A DNA stretch of 58,702 nucleotides from Candidatus Omnitrophota bacterium (GTDB lineage Bacteria > Omnitrophota > Gorgyraeia > Gygaellales > Profunditerraquicolaceae). This document shows, piece by piece, positions 17,108-25,686 of this stretch; within the stretch, counting starts at the first letter, position 1, and each line of letters opens with the position of its first letter. The stretch is from assembly GCA_028717885.1 (NCBI GenBank), contig JAQUMX010000008.1, forward strand, positions 1-58,702, written 5' to 3'. Both the position numbers and the translations under genes were made by a program. Under the pieces are notes generated by a model that searched no databases, was not told the DNA's origin, and saw only the letters and a list, made by a program, of their open reading frames with translations.

Positions 17108-20035
17108 TTACCACTTTAAAGGCTTTTGCCAAGCGCATTTTAATTCTTCCAGCGTAGCCTTTATACAGATATTTCCCTCTAACCCAAAAACCTGAAAATC
17201 TTTTTTTTCTTTTAAACACCCTGCCAGGCCAAATGGCATCCCCTTAAGAGCGCTTTCGAATTTTTTCTGATTCTTCTTTTCTACTTCCACGATAAAACGG
17301 GAATTCGATTCCGAAAACAAAAGGAAATCATTTCTTTTTTCTTTCTCCGGATAAGGAATTTCCGAAAGGAACAAATCCATGCCTAAGCCGCCGGAAAAAG
17401 CCATTTCCGCAGCCGCTACAGCAATGCCCCCCTCTGAACAATCATGCATTGCCGCAACTAACCCTACGCCTGTAGCCTTGCTTAAGGCCTGAAAAACCGC
17501 CTTGGCTTTTTTTGCATTTACCTTTGGCACGGCGTTGCCGATAATCTCCGATAAAGCATAATAATGCGAGCCGCCCAATTCATTAAAAGTTTCCCCTACT
17601 AGATAAATCAGATTGCCGGCTTTCTTGGCATACATGGAAACCGCTTTTTCTACATCATCCATTACTGCCAAAGCGGAAATTAAAAGCGTGCCAGGAATAG
17701 CAATGGATTTATTATGCACGGTATATTCATTATAAAAACTGTCCTTGCCGGAAATAAACGGGGCCTCAAAAATGCGCGCCGCATCATAACAGCCGTATGC
17801 TGCCCGCACTAAGCCGCCTAAGCGGTCCGGTTTATCGGGATTGCCCCAGCAGAAATTGTCCAGGATAGCTACTTCTTTTAATGAGCCGCCCACGGAAATA
17901 ACCTGGCGCAGCGCTTCATCGATACAGGAAGCTGCCATCCAATATGGGTCGATCAGGCCAAACCGGAAATTAATCCCGTTAGAAACAATTACGCCTTTTT
18001 GTGAATTTAATAATGGCTTAACAATGCTGGCATCCGATGGCCCGTCATTGACGATGCCAACTAACGGCTTTAAAATCGAACCGCCCTGCACTTCATGATC
18101 GTATTGCCGGATTACCCATTCCTTGGAGCAGATATCATAACGGGAAAATAATTTAGAAAGCGTTTCTGTCAGGTCTTTAGCGCATTTAAGCTTCGGCTCT
18201 AGGTGCCGGGCATGTACAAAAAGCGCTTTTTTCTCGATTTGCGGGGTGCCGTGATGCAAAAATTCCATCTCTAAATCGCAAACCAAAGCCCCTTTATAAA
18301 AAAGCTCCAGCCGCTTGGTATCGGTAAACTCTCCGATTACCGTTGCCTCTACATTTTCTCGCGAAAAAACTTCCTTTAGTTCCTCGATTTTTTCCGGAGA
18401 AACAGAAAGCACCATTCTCTCCTGCGATTCAGAGATCCAGATTTCCATATAAGACAATCCGGAATATTTCAAGGGCACTTTCTCCAAATCAACACGCGCG
18501 CCTAAATCCGCACCCATCTCTCCTACTGCGCTGGATAGCCCGCCTGCGCCGCAATCGGTAATTGCGCTGTATAAATTCAAATCGCGCGCCTGCAAAATCG
18601 TATCCACCATTTTCTTTTCCTGGATAGGATTGCCGATTTGCACTGCGCCGCTGGAAATGGTTTCTGATTCATGGGTCAGTTCCCCGGAAGAAAATGTTGC
18701 ACCGTGAATCCCGTCTCTTCCGGTGCGCCCACCCACCACCACTACCAAATCGCCAACATGGGTCTCTTTAAAAGATTTTTCCTTAGGCATGATCCCGGCA
18801 GTGCCGCAATAAACCAAGGGGTTGCCGACGAATCTTTCGTGAAAAAGAATTGCACCGTTGACCGTAGGAATCCCCATTTTATTTCCGTAATCGCGCACTC
18901 CGGAAACCACACCTTTCATCACCCGCTTAGGATGAAGGCTGCCTTTCGGGACCTTGCCGGTTGCAAGGTCCGGCGGAGCAAAACAGAAAACATCGGTATT
19001 GAAAAATGGTTTTGCGCCTAAGCCAGTGCCCAGAGGATCGCGGATAACGCCGCCTACTCCGGTATTTGCACCGCCAAAAGGCTCTAATGCCGAAGGATGG
19101 TTGTGGGTCTCAACTTTAAAGCATACATTGTATTGCTCATCGAAGCGAATAACGCCGGAATTATCTTGAAATACCGATACACACCAGGGCTTGTTTAGCT
19201 CTTTAGTAACTTTAACGATAGTTTGTTTTAAAAGATTATCGATTTTCCCAGACTTGATTTTAGGATTTGAAATTTGGGATTTATTTTGGGCTTTGGACTT
19301 TGGATTTTGGATTTTTTCCTTGTAATCTATTTTGCCGCGGAAGGTTTTATGACAGCAATGCTCTGACCAGGTCTGGGCAATGGTTTCCAGCTCGCAATCG
19401 GTAGGGTTACGCTTTAATCCCTGGAAATATTTTTTGATCTGGCGCATTTCCGCAAGGTTTAAAAACAACTGCCCCTTGCGGCTGATCTCTAATAATTTCT
19501 TATCTATAGCCCCTAATAGATCTACTGTGATTAATTTAAATTGATATGTGGTTTCGCTGAGAGCTGACGGCTGAGAGCTGACGGCTATATGTTGAATCAA
19601 TTTATTATAGAGCAGTTTTTCGGCGATAGTCTTTAACTGCTGCGAGCTCAAATTACCTTTTAAATAATATTTCTTTGCGGTCTTAACTGAAGAGGCGCCT
19701 TCTATCCCTAAATCACGGATACCCTTTAAAACCGAGTCTTCAGCCGGGTCCATTACGCCCGGATTATAGGCGATTTCGATAACGGAATCGTTATGCGCTT
19801 TGCGTTTTGCGCCTTGCGCATTAATCGAAAAAACTTGCGAAACTTTATCCGTTAATAATTCTTCGGCAATTTTTTTGGCTTCTTCTGAGGTCAAGTTTCC
19901 TTCGATGGAATAAACTTGGGCGAAGCGGACTTGGCGGATAGTATTCAACCCTAAATCCAGAATATCTTTTTTGACGCCGCAACCAACAGCATCAAAAACA
20001 CCCGCTTTGTCGCTAACTTCAATTTTGTAAGGCAT
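17108..20035 (-). CDS. purL: FGAM synthase large subunit: PurS-PurS-PurL fusion
   Basis: The 975-aa protein begins with two PurS-like domains: residues about 3-72 (YKIEVSDKAGVFDAVGCGVK) and about 80-150 (VIEIAYNPGVMDPAEDSVLK). These are followed by a full PurL synthetase with TIAQTWSEHCCHKTF, VCFKVETHNHPSALEPFGGA, GDLVVVVGGRTGRDGIHGA and a C-terminal MHDCSEGGIAVAAAEMAF. Glutaminase activity is separate (purQ). The tandem PurS part resembles the N-terminal domain of large PurL, which mimics a PurS dimer. Two short repeat-derived insertions sit near residues 149-160 and 240-261. A TTGGCG-16-TATAAT promoter lies upstream. It makes FGAM from FGAR. Confidence 0.95.
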   Translation of the reverse strand: MPYKIEVSDKAGVFDAVGCGVKKDILDLGLNTIRQVRFAQVYSIEGNLTSEEAKKIAEELLTDKVSQVFSINAQGAKRKAHNDSVIEIAYNPGVMDPAEDSVLKGIRDLGIEGASSVKTAKKYYLKGNLSSQQLKTIAEKLLYNKLIQHIAVSSQPSALSETTYQFKLITVDLLGAIDKKLLEISRKGQLFLNLAEMRQIKKYFQGLKRNPTDCELETIAQTWSEHCCHKTFRGKIDYKEKIQNPKSKAQNKSQISNPKIKSGKIDNLLKQTIVKVTKELNKPWCVSVFQDNSGVIRFDEQYNVCFKVETHNHPSALEPFGGANTGVGGVIRDPLGTGLGAKPFFNTDVFCFAPPDLATGKVPKGSLHPKRVMKGVVSGVRDYGNKMGIPTVNGAILFHERFVGNPLVYCGTAGIMPKEKSFKETHVGDLVVVVGGRTGRDGIHGATFSSGELTHESETISSGAVQIGNPIQEKKMVDTILQARDLNLYSAITDCGAGGLSSAVGEMGADLGARVDLEKVPLKYSGLSYMEIWISESQERMVLSVSPEKIEELKEVFSRENVEATVIGEFTDTKRLELFYKGALVCDLEMEFLHHGTPQIEKKALFVHARHLEPKLKCAKDLTETLSKLFSRYDICSKEWVIRQYDHEVQGGSILKPLVGIVNDGPSDASIVKPLLNSQKGVIVSNGINFRFGLIDPYWMAASCIDEALRQVISVGGSLKEVAILDNFCWGNPDKPDRLGGLVRAAYGCYDAARIFEAPFISGKDSFYNEYTVHNKSIAIPGTLLISALAVMDDVEKAVSMYAKKAGNLIYLVGETFNELGGSHYYALSEIIGNAVPKVNAKKAKAVFQALSKATGVGLVAAMHDCSEGGIAVAAAEMAFSGGLGMDLFLSEIPYPEKEKRNDFLLFSESNSRFIVEVEKKNQKKFESALKGMPFGLAGCLKEKKDFQVFGLEGNICIKATLEELKCAWQKPLKW
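19255..19317 (-). repeat. Heptamer-like mini-repeat inserted in frame in purL
   Basis: On the coding strand this stretch reads as successive units AAAATCC, AAAATCC, AAAGTCC, AAAGCCC and further decayed versions. It encodes a Lys/Asn/Gln/Ser-rich segment (IQNPKSKAQNKSQISNPKIK) at about residues 240-261, directly after the conserved HCCHKTFRGKIDYKE. It keeps the frame open. Confidence 0.75.
19557..19584 (-). repeat. Perfect 2 x 14-bp tandem repeat in purL
   Basis: The unit CTGAGAGCTGACGG (plus strand) occurs twice in direct succession. It encodes AVSSQPSALSE near residues 150-160, the linker between the second PurS domain and the PurL core. Confidence 0.8.
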
Positions 20036-20054
20036 GGCCTAACAGGTAGGGAGA

Positions 20055-20082
20055 ATTATAAACCGACTCTTGTTCCCGCCAA
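20055..20082 (-). promoter_or_regulatory. Likely promoter upstream of purL
   Basis: On the minus strand TTGGCG (20077-20082) and TATAAT (20055-20060) are 16 nt apart, in the 74-nt purB-purL gap. It would allow purL expression apart from purB. No purine riboswitch fits in this short space. Confidence 0.45.
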
Positions 20083-20109
20083 AGTATCTATTTCTCGGGC
20101 GGGATCCCG

Positions 20110-21411
20110 CTAAGTATTTTTACTAAAAACGCGGGAATAAATTTTATCGACGTTACGCAGATAATAATCCAAAGTAAAAATATTATCCAGCGCTTTGCTG
20201 TCGAGATATTTCGCCACTTGATGGTCTTCTAATAAATTATCTTTAAAATCAGTGCCCTCTTTCCAGGTTTTCATGGCATTTCTTTGTACCAAATCATACG
20301 CTACCGGGCGCTTTAGCCCTTTATCCATTAAAGCTAAAAGCACCCGTTGTGAAAAAATCAAGCCCTGGGTCTTGACCAAATTCTTAAGCATATTTTCCGG
20401 ATAGACATTTAGCCCCTTGATTACTTCGATAAATTTATTCAACATATAGTCCAAAAGGATCGTAGAATCCGGCATAATCACCCGCTCTACCGACGAGTGG
20501 CTAATGTCCCGTTCATGCCAAAGCGCTACATTCTCCATTGCCGCTACGGAATTCCCTCTTAAAATCCTGCTTAAGCCGCAGATGCGTTCGCAAATTACCG
20601 GGTTACGTTTATGCGGCATTGCCGAAGAGCCTTTCTGCCCCTTACCAAACGGCTCTTCTGCTTCATAAACTTCCGTGCGTTGCAGATGCCTGATCTCCAA
20701 AGCGAATTTTTCTAAGCTCGCGGCAATTACTGCTAAAGTGGCCATATATTGTGCATATACATCCCGTTGGATAATCTGGGTGGAAATCTTCGCCGACTTA
20801 AGGCCGAGTTTTTTGCAGATATAGGCTTCGATCTCCGGCCCGCTATTAGCATACGTGCCGACAGCTCCGGAAATTTTGCCTACGCTGATTTCTTCTTTGG
20901 CTTGCAAGAGGCGCTCTATATTGCGCGCGGTTTCATCGAACATAAGAGCCAGTTTCAAACCAAAAGTAGTCGGTTCCGCATGCACTCCGTGCGTCCTGCC
21001 GATACAAATCATATCCTTATATTTTTTAGCTTTCAGGGCGAGGATTTTGCGTAAACGTATTAAATCCGCCAATAGAATATCCGATGCGGCTTTAAGCTGT
21101 ACCCCAAGTGTAGTATCCAGCAAATCCGAAGAAGTCAGCCCCAAATGCAAATATTTGGCATCCTCCCCAATATTTTGTGCCACATTGGTGACGAATGCCA
21201 CAATATCATGTTGTGTTTTCTTTTCGATCTCCTGGATTTTTTTTAGATTAAACTTTGCCTTGCGGCGGACTCTTTGAGGGATATTGGCGGGGATTTTCCT
21301 CTGTTTCGCAAGCGCTTCCAGCGTAAGCAACTCTATCTCCAGCATGACTTTGAACTTATACTCGTCCTGCCAGATACTGCTCATTTGCGCTAGGCTGTAA
21401 CGCTTGATCAT
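20110..21411 (-). CDS. purB: Adenylosuccinate lyase
   Basis: The 433-aa fumarase/aspartase-superfamily enzyme contains the signature KGSSAMPHKRNPVICERICG near 261-280, HDIVAFVTNVAQNIGEDAKY and LGLTSSDLLDTTLGVQL. It catalyses two steps: SAICAR to AICAR and adenylosuccinate to AMP, each releasing fumarate. The start at 21411 follows AGGAGC by about 6 nt. It is the first gene of the purine run, with its own promoter and only about 27 nt of leader. Confidence 0.96.
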   Translation of the reverse strand: MIKRYSLAQMSSIWQDEYKFKVMLEIELLTLEALAKQRKIPANIPQRVRRKAKFNLKKIQEIEKKTQHDIVAFVTNVAQNIGEDAKYLHLGLTSSDLLDTTLGVQLKAASDILLADLIRLRKILALKAKKYKDMICIGRTHGVHAEPTTFGLKLALMFDETARNIERLLQAKEEISVGKISGAVGTYANSGPEIEAYICKKLGLKSAKISTQIIQRDVYAQYMATLAVIAASLEKFALEIRHLQRTEVYEAEEPFGKGQKGSSAMPHKRNPVICERICGLSRILRGNSVAAMENVALWHERDISHSSVERVIMPDSTILLDYMLNKFIEVIKGLNVYPENMLKNLVKTQGLIFSQRVLLALMDKGLKRPVAYDLVQRNAMKTWKEGTDFKDNLLEDHQVAKYLDSKALDNIFTLDYYLRNVDKIYSRVFSKNT

Positions 21412-21444
21412 CGAAAAGCTCCTGTTAGAAATGCAAGAGATTTA

Positions 21445-21472
21445 ATTATAGCAGAAAATTGGCTTTTGGCAA
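21445..21472 (-). promoter_or_regulatory. Promoter of the purB-led purine operon
   Basis: On the minus strand TTGCCA (21467-21472) and TATAAT (21445-21450) are separated by 16 nt. The start of transcription should fall near 21438. It lies just after the terminator of the small upstream gene. Confidence 0.6.
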
Positions 21473-21473
21473 C

Positions 21474-21506
21474 AAAAAACCCGCGCTTTATTTTTCTTCA
21501 CGCGGG
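21474..21506 (-). terminator. Rho-independent terminator of the 78-aa gene
   Basis: On the minus strand CCCGCG (from 21501-21506) pairs with CGCGGG (from 21480-21485) and is followed by TTTTTT. It separates the small gene from purB. Confidence 0.75.
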
Positions 21507-21516
21507 CGGAAAAAAC

Positions 21517-21753
21517 TTAAACTGCCGCGGCAACTACGCCGCAACCTAGCGTTTCTCCTTCCAGCAAGTGCTTGTATGCTTCGGGCTTATGGATTTTTAA
21601 CCAGATTTTTCCATAGGCACGCAGCCATTCCAAAGTCGCCCTTTCTTTTCCGATATCCCAGCCCACACGCTCGCTTTCTATCCATTTATAACGTTCGATC
21701 TCCTGAATTACCCGGTAGTCATCCAATAATTTCATTAATAAAAATATCCGCAT
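21517..21753 (-). CDS. Hypothetical small protein (78 aa)
   Basis: The protein begins MRIFLLMKLLDDYRVIQEIE and is soluble, rich in Tyr/Trp/Glu, with the helical motif YKWIESERVGWDIGKERATL and then WLRAYGKIWLKIHKP. I do not recognise a named domain. GGAGGAGGG lies just before the ATG, giving strong translation. It has its own strong promoter (22000-22027), a leader of about 240 nt and a terminator, so it is a single-gene unit. Such an investment suggests a real, regulated gene. Confidence 0.7.
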   Translation of the reverse strand: MRIFLLMKLLDDYRVIQEIERYKWIESERVGWDIGKERATLEWLRAYGKIWLKIHKPEAYKHLLEGETLGCGVVAAAV

Positions 21754-21993
21754 GCCCCCTCCTCCGGTAAAATTTATGATAAGAACCTATGCAATTATAA
21801 GATGAAGAGAGAATTCTCTTATATGTGATTTCCGTTTTCTTCTGACTTTTTCCTAACTTTGGGCTTACTTCGGGGAGAAACAGAATTAAAGATACGGTTG
21901 GCTTACGATGCCGAGTATTTATGAAGACGTCTTCTTAAAAAATGGTTTTGCCCTGCTTCTTTATCTCTTTTACCCCGTGGCTTTCAAAAAGCG
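21754..21993 (-). ncRNA. Long structured 5' leader or small RNA of unknown class
   Basis: Transcription from the promoter at 22000-22027 gives about 240 nt before the 78-aa gene. The RNA has complementary words (CACGGGG near 21973 with CCCCG near 21875; GGGC with GCCC), an irregular long-hairpin tendency, and the palindrome GAAGACGTCTTC at about 21922-21933. No known riboswitch core (TPP, SAM, cobalamin, glycine, FMN, c-di-GMP) is recognisable. It could be a regulatory leader or a 6S-like RNA; this is inference. Confidence 0.35.
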
Positions 21994-21999
21994 AAAGAC

Positions 22000-22027
22000 A
22001 ATATAGCATCGGAAGAAAAATTGTCAA
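22000..22027 (-). promoter_or_regulatory. Strong promoter for the leader / 78-aa gene
   Basis: On the minus strand TTGACA (22022-22027) and TATATT (22000-22005) have a 16-nt spacer. Transcription would start near 21993. Confidence 0.65.
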
Positions 22028-22061
22028 GAAAAATATGATTTTCCCGTCGGAGATTTAAAAT

Positions 22062-22100
22062 AAAAAAACCGCTGCGATTTTTTATGCAGCGGTTTTTTTA
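22062..22100. terminator. Bidirectional terminator after tRNA-fMet
   Basis: AAAAAAACCGCTGC and GCAGCGGTTTTTT pair perfectly around ATTTTTTAT. A-runs and T-runs on both sides allow termination in either direction; it directly follows the tRNA 3' end. Confidence 0.85.
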
Positions 22101-22101
22101 T

Positions 22102-22178
<77 letters not shown>

Positions 22179-22239
22179 AAATTTTTTTTCTAAAGAACAA
22201 CGTTGATATTACTATAGCATAAATTACCGGCTTTGTCGC

Positions 22240-22509
22240 TTAGTTTTTTTCCGGCACCAACCTTACCGGAATCTCGCCCTTACGCACAACGCCCATTTTT
22301 TCCCGGGCGATTTTCTCCTGGTACACAGGGTCGTTCTCTACTTTTCTTAATTCTTCCTGCAAAAGGGCATTCTCAACTGCCAGGCGCTTGATCTTGCCTT
22401 CCAGGTCGTTATTACGGTCTTTAAGCTCTTGCAGCTTGGTATAGCCGGGAAGAAAAAGGATCAAAAGAAAAACCGCCAAGCCAAAAAGCCCGAATGCTTT
22501 TTTTAACAT
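22240..22509 (-). CDS. FtsB/DivIC-like septum formation initiator protein
   Basis: The 89-aa protein has one N-terminal membrane segment (residues 7-24) followed by a coiled coil ([20 protein letters not shown]) and the DivIC/FtsB C-terminal pattern [20 protein letters not shown]. FtsB links FtsL and FtsQ in the divisome. It overlaps the enolase stop by 7 nt. The eno-ftsB order is the same as in many proteobacteria, supporting the call. Confidence 0.88.
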   Translation of the reverse strand: MLKKAFGLFGLAVFLLILFLPGYTKLQELKDRNNDLEGKIKRLAVENALLQEELRKVENDPVYQEKIAREKMGVVRKGEIPVRLVPEKN

Positions 22510-23753
22510 GCGTAAACAGCTTTACTCCCAAGTTCCTCTTCAATCCTTAAAAGCTCGTTGTATTTGCAAATTCTGTCCGTACGTGAAAGCGATCCGGTTT
22601 TAATCTGGCCGCAACCGCAGGCAACTGCCAAATGCGCAATCGTCGTGTCTTCGGTTTCGCCGGAACGATGCGAAATAACCGCATTATACTTATTCTTCTT
22701 TGCCATGGAGATAGCTTCCAGGGTTTCCGAAAGCGAACCGATCTGATTTACCTTCACTAAAATGGCATTGCCGATTTTCTCGTCGATGCCTTTCTTAAAG
22801 ATCTTGGGGTTAGTGACAAAGATATCGTCGCCGACCAATTGTAATTTGTTTCCTAGCTGCTTGGTCATTGCCTGCCAACCCTGCCAATCGCGCTCGGACA
22901 ATCCGTCTTCGATAGAAATTACCGGGTATTTACTTAACCAGCCTTCGTATAAAGCGATCAGGTCGGCAGAAGTCTTCTGGCCGTTTTCAAAATTATACTT
23001 TCCGTCCTTGTAAAACTCACTAGCAGCGCAATCAAGCCCTAAGAAAATATCTTTCCCCGGCTTATAACCGGCTTTTTCAATTGCCTGTAAAATCAGTGCT
23101 AACGCTTCCTGATTCGACTGCAAGTTCGGGGCAAATCCGCCTTCATCGCCTACTGAAGTACTTAAGCCTTTGGATTTTAATATTGATTTCAGGCTATGAA
23201 AGGTTTCCGTAGCATACCTTAAAGCTTCTGCAAAGCTGGGAGCTCCTTTTGGCACAATCATGAATTCCTGGATATCCAGGTTATTGTCTGCGTGTGCTCC
23301 GCCGTTTAAAATATTCATTAGCGGCACCGGCAAAATCTTAGCTTGCTCGCCGCCCAAAAACTTATAGAGCGGTTCTTTCTTGTCTAAAGCCGCTGCCTTG
23401 GCTACTGCCATAGAAACGCCGAGTATGGCATTAGCGCCTAACTTGGATTTATTTTCCGTGCCGTCCAATTCCAGCATCAACTTGTCAATTTTTTCAAATT
23501 CAGGAGCTAAACCTTTTATCTTTGAAGCAATTACGGTATTAACGTTATTTACCGCCTTAAGCACCCCTTTACCTAAATATTTTGTTTTATCCCCATCCCT
23601 TAACTCCAGCGCTTCATGTTCACCTGTAGAAGCTCCGGAAGGAACTGCTGCCCGCCCAAGAATACCATTATCCAAAGTGATATCCACCTCAACTGTAGGG
23701 TTGCCTCTTGAGTCGAGGATTTGCCTTGCCCAACATCTTTGAATCTTTGCCAT
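22503..23753 (-). CDS. eno: Enolase
   Basis: The 416-aa protein has [84 protein letters not shown] and the C-terminal [20 protein letters not shown]. These include the Mg ligands and catalytic Lys/His/Glu positions. It converts 2-phosphoglycerate to PEP in glycolysis. It is transcribed from a TTGACT-16-TATAAT promoter with a leader of about 160 nt that contains three palindromes. Confidence 0.98.
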   Translation of the reverse strand: MAKIQRCWARQILDSRGNPTVEVDITLDNGILGRAAVPSGASTGEHEALELRDGDKTKYLGKGVLKAVNNVNTVIASKIKGLAPEFEKIDKLMLELDGTENKSKLGANAILGVSMAVAKAAALDKKEPLYKFLGGEQAKILPVPLMNILNGGAHADNNLDIQEFMIVPKGAPSFAEALRYATETFHSLKSILKSKGLSTSVGDEGGFAPNLQSNQEALALILQAIEKAGYKPGKDIFLGLDCAASEFYKDGKYNFENGQKTSADLIALYEGWLSKYPVISIEDGLSERDWQGWQAMTKQLGNKLQLVGDDIFVTNPKIFKKGIDEKIGNAILVKVNQIGSLSETLEAISMAKKNKYNAVISHRSGETEDTTIAHLAVACGCGQIKTGSLSRTDRICKYNELLRIEEELGSKAVYAC

Positions 23754-23780
23754 TTTATTACCCTCCTAGCATACAGATGC

Positions 23781-23900
23781 ACACCGAACCATCAGATAGG
23801 TTCGGGTGTCAGCATACAGATGCACACACCTCGCCCAAAATGATGGGCGAGTGTGCACTGGTGTGCAACCGACCTAATATATATGGCCGGGTGTATTATA
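23781..23900 (-). repeat. Dispersed palindromic repeats in the eno leader (copies 2a-2c)
   Basis: Three hairpin-like units lie in tandem: GAACC/GGTTC based (23781-23809), CTCGCCC/GGGCGAG based (about 23829-23855), and a partial CCGGCC-type unit near 23865-23893. The first two are each preceded by the same direct repeat AGCATACAGATGCACAC. The first has the loop word TATCTGAT shared with copies 1 and 3. Confidence 0.65.
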
Positions 23901-23918
23901 TTAGATTTTAGAAAATTT

Positions 23919-23946
23919 ATTATACTCTTATTGGTTTTTAAGTCAA
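23919..23946 (-). promoter_or_regulatory. Promoter of eno
   Basis: On the minus strand TTGACT (23941-23946) and TATAAT (23919-23924) have a 16-nt spacer. It is back to back with the promoter of the FtsH-type gene. Confidence 0.7.
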
Positions 23947-23954
23947 GAAAAGGT

Positions 23955-23983
23955 TTGACTTGCCGTTTTTAATGTGATATTTT
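23955..23983 (+). promoter_or_regulatory. Promoter of the FtsH-type gene
   Basis: TTGACT (23955-23960) and TATTTT (23978-23983) are 17 nt apart. A leader of about 20 nt with AAGGGAG leads to the ATG at 24010. Confidence 0.6.
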
Positions 23984-24009
23984 AATAAAAATTACTAAGG
24001 GAGAAAAAT

Positions 24010-25686
24010 ATGGATTCGAAAAAATTTAAATTCTATCTGAAGACGCACTGGATAAAAATCATTATGATTCTGGCAGGCACCTTACTCCTGGTTTCTTTGA
24101 TCTTCTTTATCATTAAGGGCATACGCGCCTGGAACGAATCGGAATCTTACCTTAGGCAGTCGCAGTTGGCAATGATCCCCTTGCAACTTTACCTGCAAAT
24201 CATCATGGCGCTCATCTTCGGTATGGTATATACCTATATGTGGTATTGGCTGATGTTCAAGAAAGGCGCTGGTTCATTCTCCCAAACCAGCAAAAAGTCT
24301 ATCGAAGGCAAGGAGATCGGCATTACCTGGAAAGACGTCATTGGCATGGATGAAGCCAAGCAGGAAGCCTTTGAAGTAGTAAGGTTAATTAAGGACCGCG
24401 CAGAATTACAGCGTATCGGAGGAAAAATTTTAAGAGGTATTCTCATGCTCGGGCCTCCGGGATGCGGAAAAACCTATTTGGCAAAAGCTATTGCCACAGA
24501 AGCAAACCTTCCCTTTATTTCCATGTCCGGTTCGGAATTTGTGGAAATGTTTGTCGGTGTAGGCGCAGGCAGGATCCGCAGCTTATTCAAAAAGGCCCGT
24601 CAGCTGGCTGAGTTTGAAGGCGGCTGCATAATCTTTATCGACGAAATTGACGCCGTGGGTGCCCAGCGCTCAGCAGATTCAGGTTTTGGCGGGCAAACCG
24701 AAAGCAATACCACTTTAAACCAGCTGCTGGTGGAAATGGACGGCTTAAAGGAAAAAGACATCAACATCGTAATTATCGGCGCTACCAACATGAATGAAAG
24801 TTTCCTTGACGCCGCTTTGCTTCGTCCCGGAAGATTTGACCGCAAAATTTATGTCGATAAACCTAACCTTGAAGACCGGGCTAAACTGATTGCCTATTAT
24901 TTAAAAAATGTCCAGTATGACCCCAACGATGTAAAGATTGAACGCCTGGCGCGCATTTGCGTAGGAAGCAGCCCCGCAGATATCGCAAATATGATCCGCG
25001 AAGCAGCTTTGATTGCCGTGCGCAATCGCAGGCCGCTGATTACCATGAAGGATATTGATGACGCCCGGGAAAGAATTGCCTTAGGTATCAAGCGCCGCAT
25101 CAAATTAACTGACAAGGAAAAATTACAGGTTGCTTACCATGAAGCAGGCCATGCCATTGTCACTTATTTGCTGGTTGCTTCCAAGGATGTTTTTAAGATT
25201 ACGATTACCCCGCGTGGGCATACAGGAGGCGTTACCTGGGTGCCGGAACGAGAGGAAACCTTTATCTCTGATCAAAAACAACTCTTGAATGACATTAAAA
25301 TTTCCCTCGGCTCTTATGCCGCGGAAAAAATCAAGTTTGGCTTTACTACTGCCGGCGTAGGCGGTGATTTTGCCAATGCGCTTTATACTGCGCACAATAT
25401 GGTCTGGCGCTTAGGCATGGGAAAATCCGGGATTATCGGTGATTTCCACGCCCTGGATTTTTACCGGCGCATGGGCGGCAGCGTCTTAATTTCCGAAGAG
25501 ATGAAATTAAAGCTCGATAATGACGTGCAGGAAATCATGCAAAGTTGCCTAAAAGAAGCTCAAAACCTTCTAACCAAAGAATTGCCCCTTTTGGACCGCT
25601 TAGCCAAAGAACTAGTGGCAAAAGAAGAGCTGAACTATGATGAAATCGAAGCCATCTTTAAGGAATTTGGCAAGAGCCGTCCTTAG
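24010..25686 (+). CDS. FtsH-type AAA+ zinc metalloprotease, short periplasmic form
   Basis: The 558-aa protein has two membrane segments (about 13-37 and 58-82) separated by only about 20 residues, against roughly 70 in typical FtsH. The AAA+ module has Walker A GPPGCGKT (148-155), Walker B IIFIDEIDAVG (207-217) and the second region of homology LLRPGRFDRKIYVDKP. The protease has the zinc motif HEAGH (377-381) and a later conserved Asp in VGGDFANALYTAHN. It degrades membrane and misfolded proteins at the cytoplasmic face. The next gene, a lipoprotein, begins inside its 3' end. The short loop suggests a divergent paralogue. Confidence 0.92.
   Translation: MDSKKFKFYLKTHWIKIIMILAGTLLLVSLIFFIIKGIRAWNESESYLRQSQLAMIPLQLYLQIIMALIFGMVYTYMWYWLMFKKGAGSFSQTSKKSIEGKEIGITWKDVIGMDEAKQEAFEVVRLIKDRAELQRIGGKILRGILMLGPPGCGKTYLAKAIATEANLPFISMSGSEFVEMFVGVGAGRIRSLFKKARQLAEFEGGCIIFIDEIDAVGAQRSADSGFGGQTESNTTLNQLLVEMDGLKEKDINIVIIGATNMNESFLDAALLRPGRFDRKIYVDKPNLEDRAKLIAYYLKNVQYDPNDVKIERLARICVGSSPADIANMIREAALIAVRNRRPLITMKDIDDARERIALGIKRRIKLTDKEKLQVAYHEAGHAIVTYLLVASKDVFKITITPRGHTGGVTWVPEREETFISDQKQLLNDIKISLGSYAAEKIKFGFTTAGVGGDFANALYTAHNMVWRLGMGKSGIIGDFHALDFYRRMGGSVLISEEMKLKLDNDVQEIMQSCLKEAQNLLTKELPLLDRLAKELVAKEELNYDEIEAIFKEFGKSRP

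Noticed and set aside
21412-21475. Purine (guanine) riboswitch before purB
   Set aside because: The predicted leader is only about 27 nt, too short for the aptamer, and no conserved purine-aptamer loops are present.
23781-23900. CRISPR array
   Set aside because: The two 17-nt direct repeats beside palindromes are too few and unequally spaced, and there are no cas genes in the window.
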